Assembly: GCF_003675325.1 (NCBI RefSeq)
Contig: NZ_CP033073.1
Span: forward strand, 7,068,001-7,132,000
DNA length: 64,000 nt
Origin: Streptomyces dangxiongensis
Lineage (GTDB): Bacteria; Actinomycetota; Actinomycetes; Streptomycetales; Streptomycetaceae
Direction of reading: 5' to 3'
The notes under the pieces were generated by a model that saw only the letters and a program-made list of their open reading frames with translations, searched no databases and was not told the DNA's origin. Shown here one piece after another: positions 61,801-64,000 of this stretch. The stretch's first letter is position 1, and each line of letters opens with the position of its first letter. The translations under genes and the position numbers were made by a program.

Positions 61801-64000
61801 CCCTGCCCGACCGGGGCGCGATCCAGCTCCAGTTGCACGTGGCCGCCCCCGACGACACCGGACACCGCGCGCTGACCGTCCACTCCCGCCCCGAGGGCGC
61901 CGACGGCACCGCCTGGACCCGGCACGCCACCGGCCTGCTCGCCCCGCGGACCACCGCGCCCGGCTTCGACCTCACCGCCTGGCCGCCCCCGGGCGCGGAG
62001 CCGGTACCGGTCGAGGACGCCTACGACCGCCTGGCCGGCCTCGGCTACGACTACGGGCCCGCCTTCCAGGGGCTGCGCGCGCTCTGGCGGCGCGGCGACG
62101 AGACCTTCGCCGAGGTCGAACTGCCCGTGGAAGCCGACGCCTTCGCCCTGCACCCGGCCCTGTTCGACGCCGCCCTGCACGCCGACGGCCTCGTCACCGA
62201 CGGCCAGGACACCGCCCGGCTGCCCTTCTCCTGGACCGGGGTCTCGCTGTACGCGGCCGGCGCCACCGCCCTGCGGGTCCGGCTGCACGGCGGCGAGACG
62301 CTGTCCCTCCAGCTCGCCGACCCCACGGGCGCCCCGGTCGCCGAGGTCGAGGCCCTGGTCTCCCGGCCCGTCGACGCGGCGGCGCTCACCTCCACGGCCC
62401 GCGTGGACGACCTCTACCGCCTGGACTGGCCCGCCCTGCCCCTACCCGCCACGCCCGCACCGGAATACGCCGTGCTGGACGAACGGGGCCCGGCCGCACT
62501 GGACTCCGTGCCCGACTGGGTGGTGCTGGCGGCCGGCGGCCACGACGACCCGGTCACCGGCGCCCGCCTGGCCACCGAGCGGGTGCTGGCCGCCGTACAG
62601 GACTGGCTCGCGGACGAACGCACCGCCTCCGCGAGCCTGGTGGTGCTCACCCGGGGCGCCGTGGCCGTGGGGGAGGAGGACGTCACCGACCTGGCGGGCG
62701 CCGCCGTGTGGGGCCTGGTCCGGGCCGCGCAGGGCGAGCACCCCGGGCGGTTCGTGCTGGTGGACGGGGGCGATGCCGCCGCCGCGGTGGCCGCCGCGGC
62801 GGCTGGCGGCGAACCCCCAGCTCGCCCTGCGCGACGGCACCGCGCACGTCCCCCGGCTCGCCCGCACCGCACCGCCGGACCGGGTCCCGCCGCTCGACCC
62901 CGAGGGCACCGTACTCGTCACCGGCGGCACCGGCGTCCTCGGCGCCGTGGTCGCCCGGCACCTGGTCACCGAACACGGCGTGCGCCGCCTGGTGCTGGCC
63001 GGGCGCAGCGGCACCGCGGCCGACGACTTCGCCGGCCTCGACGCGGAGATCGTCGTGGCCCGCTGCGACGCCGCCGACCGCGAACAACTCGCCACCCTCC
63101 TCGCCGGGATACCACCCGAGCGCCCGCTGACCGCGGTCGTCCACCTCGCCGGCGTCCTGGACGACGGCCTGCTGACCGACCAGACGCCCGACCGCCTGGA
63201 CGCCGTCCTGCGGCCCAAGGCCGACGCCGCATGGCATCTGCACGAGCTGACGCGCGACCTCGGTCTCACCGCGTTCGTCCTGTTCTCCTCCGCCGCCGGC
63301 ACGGTCGACGGCGCGGGCCAGTCCGGCTACGCCGCCGCCAACGCCTTCCTCTCGACGCGCTGGCCGCCCACCGCAGGCACCACGGCCTGCCCGCGCACTC
63401 GCTGGCCTGGGGCTTCTGGGAGCAGCGCACCGGGCTGACCGCCCACCTCACCGACGCCGACGTGGCCCGCATGGCCCGCGCGGGCGTCCGCCCCCTGTCC
63501 ACCGAGGAGGGCCTGCGCCTGTTCGACGCCGCCCTGGCCGCCGACGAGCCGCTGCTGCTCCCGATCGGCCTGGACCTGGCCGTCCTGCGCCGCGCCCCGG
63601 AGGTCCCGGCCGTGCTGCGCGCCCTGGTGCCCGCTCGTGCCCGCCGTACCGCGGCCTCCCGCACGGACTCCGCGTCGCTCGCCGACCGGCTCGCCGCGCT
63701 CGGCCCCGACGAACGCGACGCGGCCCTGCTGGAGCTGGTCCGCACCCAGGTCGCGGCCGTCCTCGGCCACGGCAGCGACATGACGCTCGACCCGCGCCGC
63801 TCCTTCCGCGAGGTGGGCTTCGACTCGCTGACCGCCGTGGAACTGCGCAACCGTCTCGGCACCGCGGTGGGCCTGCGCCTGCCCGCCACCCTGGTCTTCG
63901 ACCACCCCGACGCGGGCGCGCTCGTGCGACACCTGAAGACGGAACTGTTCGGCGCGCCGGCCGAGACCGAAGTCGCCGTGCGGGAACGGGAAGCGGACGA
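58813..64000 (+). CDS. Second type I PKS, module 3 (3' partial; three apparent frameshifts)
   Basis: Continues the chain from the first PKS. The N-terminal docking coiled coil ([20 protein letters not shown]) suits the docking end of the protein before it. Domains by nucleotide: KS 58912-60180 (TACSS), AT 60490-61400 with GHSQGE and YASH (methylmalonyl), DH 61570-62400, KR 62910-63470 with LDD (B-type), ACP 63725-63940 (GFDSL). No ER, so a methyl-branched double bond is expected. Three runs break the frame: six C at 61699-61704 (two extra by comparison with the DH consensus), five C at 62814-62818 (one extra) and two extra bases at about 63349-63353. Removing them restores every motif in one frame. 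The sequence is open at the right edge, in the linker after the ACP, so further modules probably follow. GTG 58813 has AGGGAG about 12 bases upstream. Confidence 0.92.

Overview
The window is a very GC-rich stretch of actinomycete DNA, almost certainly Streptomyces: codons end in G or C, GTG starts and GTGA stop/start overlaps are common, and rare TTA codons sit in two small non-PKS genes. It holds most of a modular type I polyketide cluster for a macrolactam primed by a beta-amino acid of the vicenistatin type. No rRNA, tRNA, CRISPR array or transposase was seen.

Layout. (1) 1-15365: a three-module PKS (late chain extension), cut at the left edge by only a few codons. (2) 15392-25728: a second, badly frame-broken copy of much of that gene, created by a 10.4-kb tandem repeat whose junctions are a 385-bp identical patch inside two KS domains. 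It is either an assembly artefact or a real unequal crossover. (3) 25755-29618: the terminal PKS, KS-AT-ACP-TE. (4) 29679-29933 (minus): a small PqqD/RRE-like protein with no partner. (5) 30224-35530: ABC ATPase, FtsX/MacB-type permease, histidine kinase and LuxR response regulator, probably one operon behind a perfect inverted repeat. (6) 35651-36405: a type II thioesterase with one frameshift. (7) 39279-36539 (minus): two related cytochromes P450 and a ferredoxin. (8) 39688-47912: the starter-unit operon, in the order aminopeptidase, acyltransferase, ACP, two adenylating enzymes, PLP decarboxylase and two glutamate mutase subunits. The first six match vinJ-K-L-M-N-O. (9) 47978-58702: the first PKS (loading ACP plus modules 1 and 2). 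(10) 58813-64000: the second PKS (module 3 and beyond), running off the right edge.

How it works together. Glutamate mutase makes 3-methylaspartate. A standalone adenylating enzyme loads it on the free ACP, and the PLP enzyme decarboxylates it to 3-aminoisobutyryl-ACP. A second adenylating enzyme caps the amine with an amino acid (alanine in vicenistatin). The acyltransferase moves the dipeptide to the loading ACP of the first PKS, and the aminopeptidase removes the cap. Every complete extension module here except the terminal one has DH and KR but no ER, so a polyene is expected. Visible extender predictions are malonyl, malonyl, methylmalonyl at the start, and malonyl, methylmalonyl, malonyl, malonyl (unreduced) at the end. 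The TE then closes the lactam. Two P450s and a ferredoxin probably oxidise the ring. Middle modules lie outside the window.

Two cross-cutting observations. Three promoters (P450 operon, starter operon, first PKS) share a CTAGGGG-type tandem heptamer at fixed distance from a -10 box, suggesting one pathway activator encoded elsewhere. Small indels, many in C-runs, break several otherwise perfect domains; these look like sequence errors rather than gene decay.
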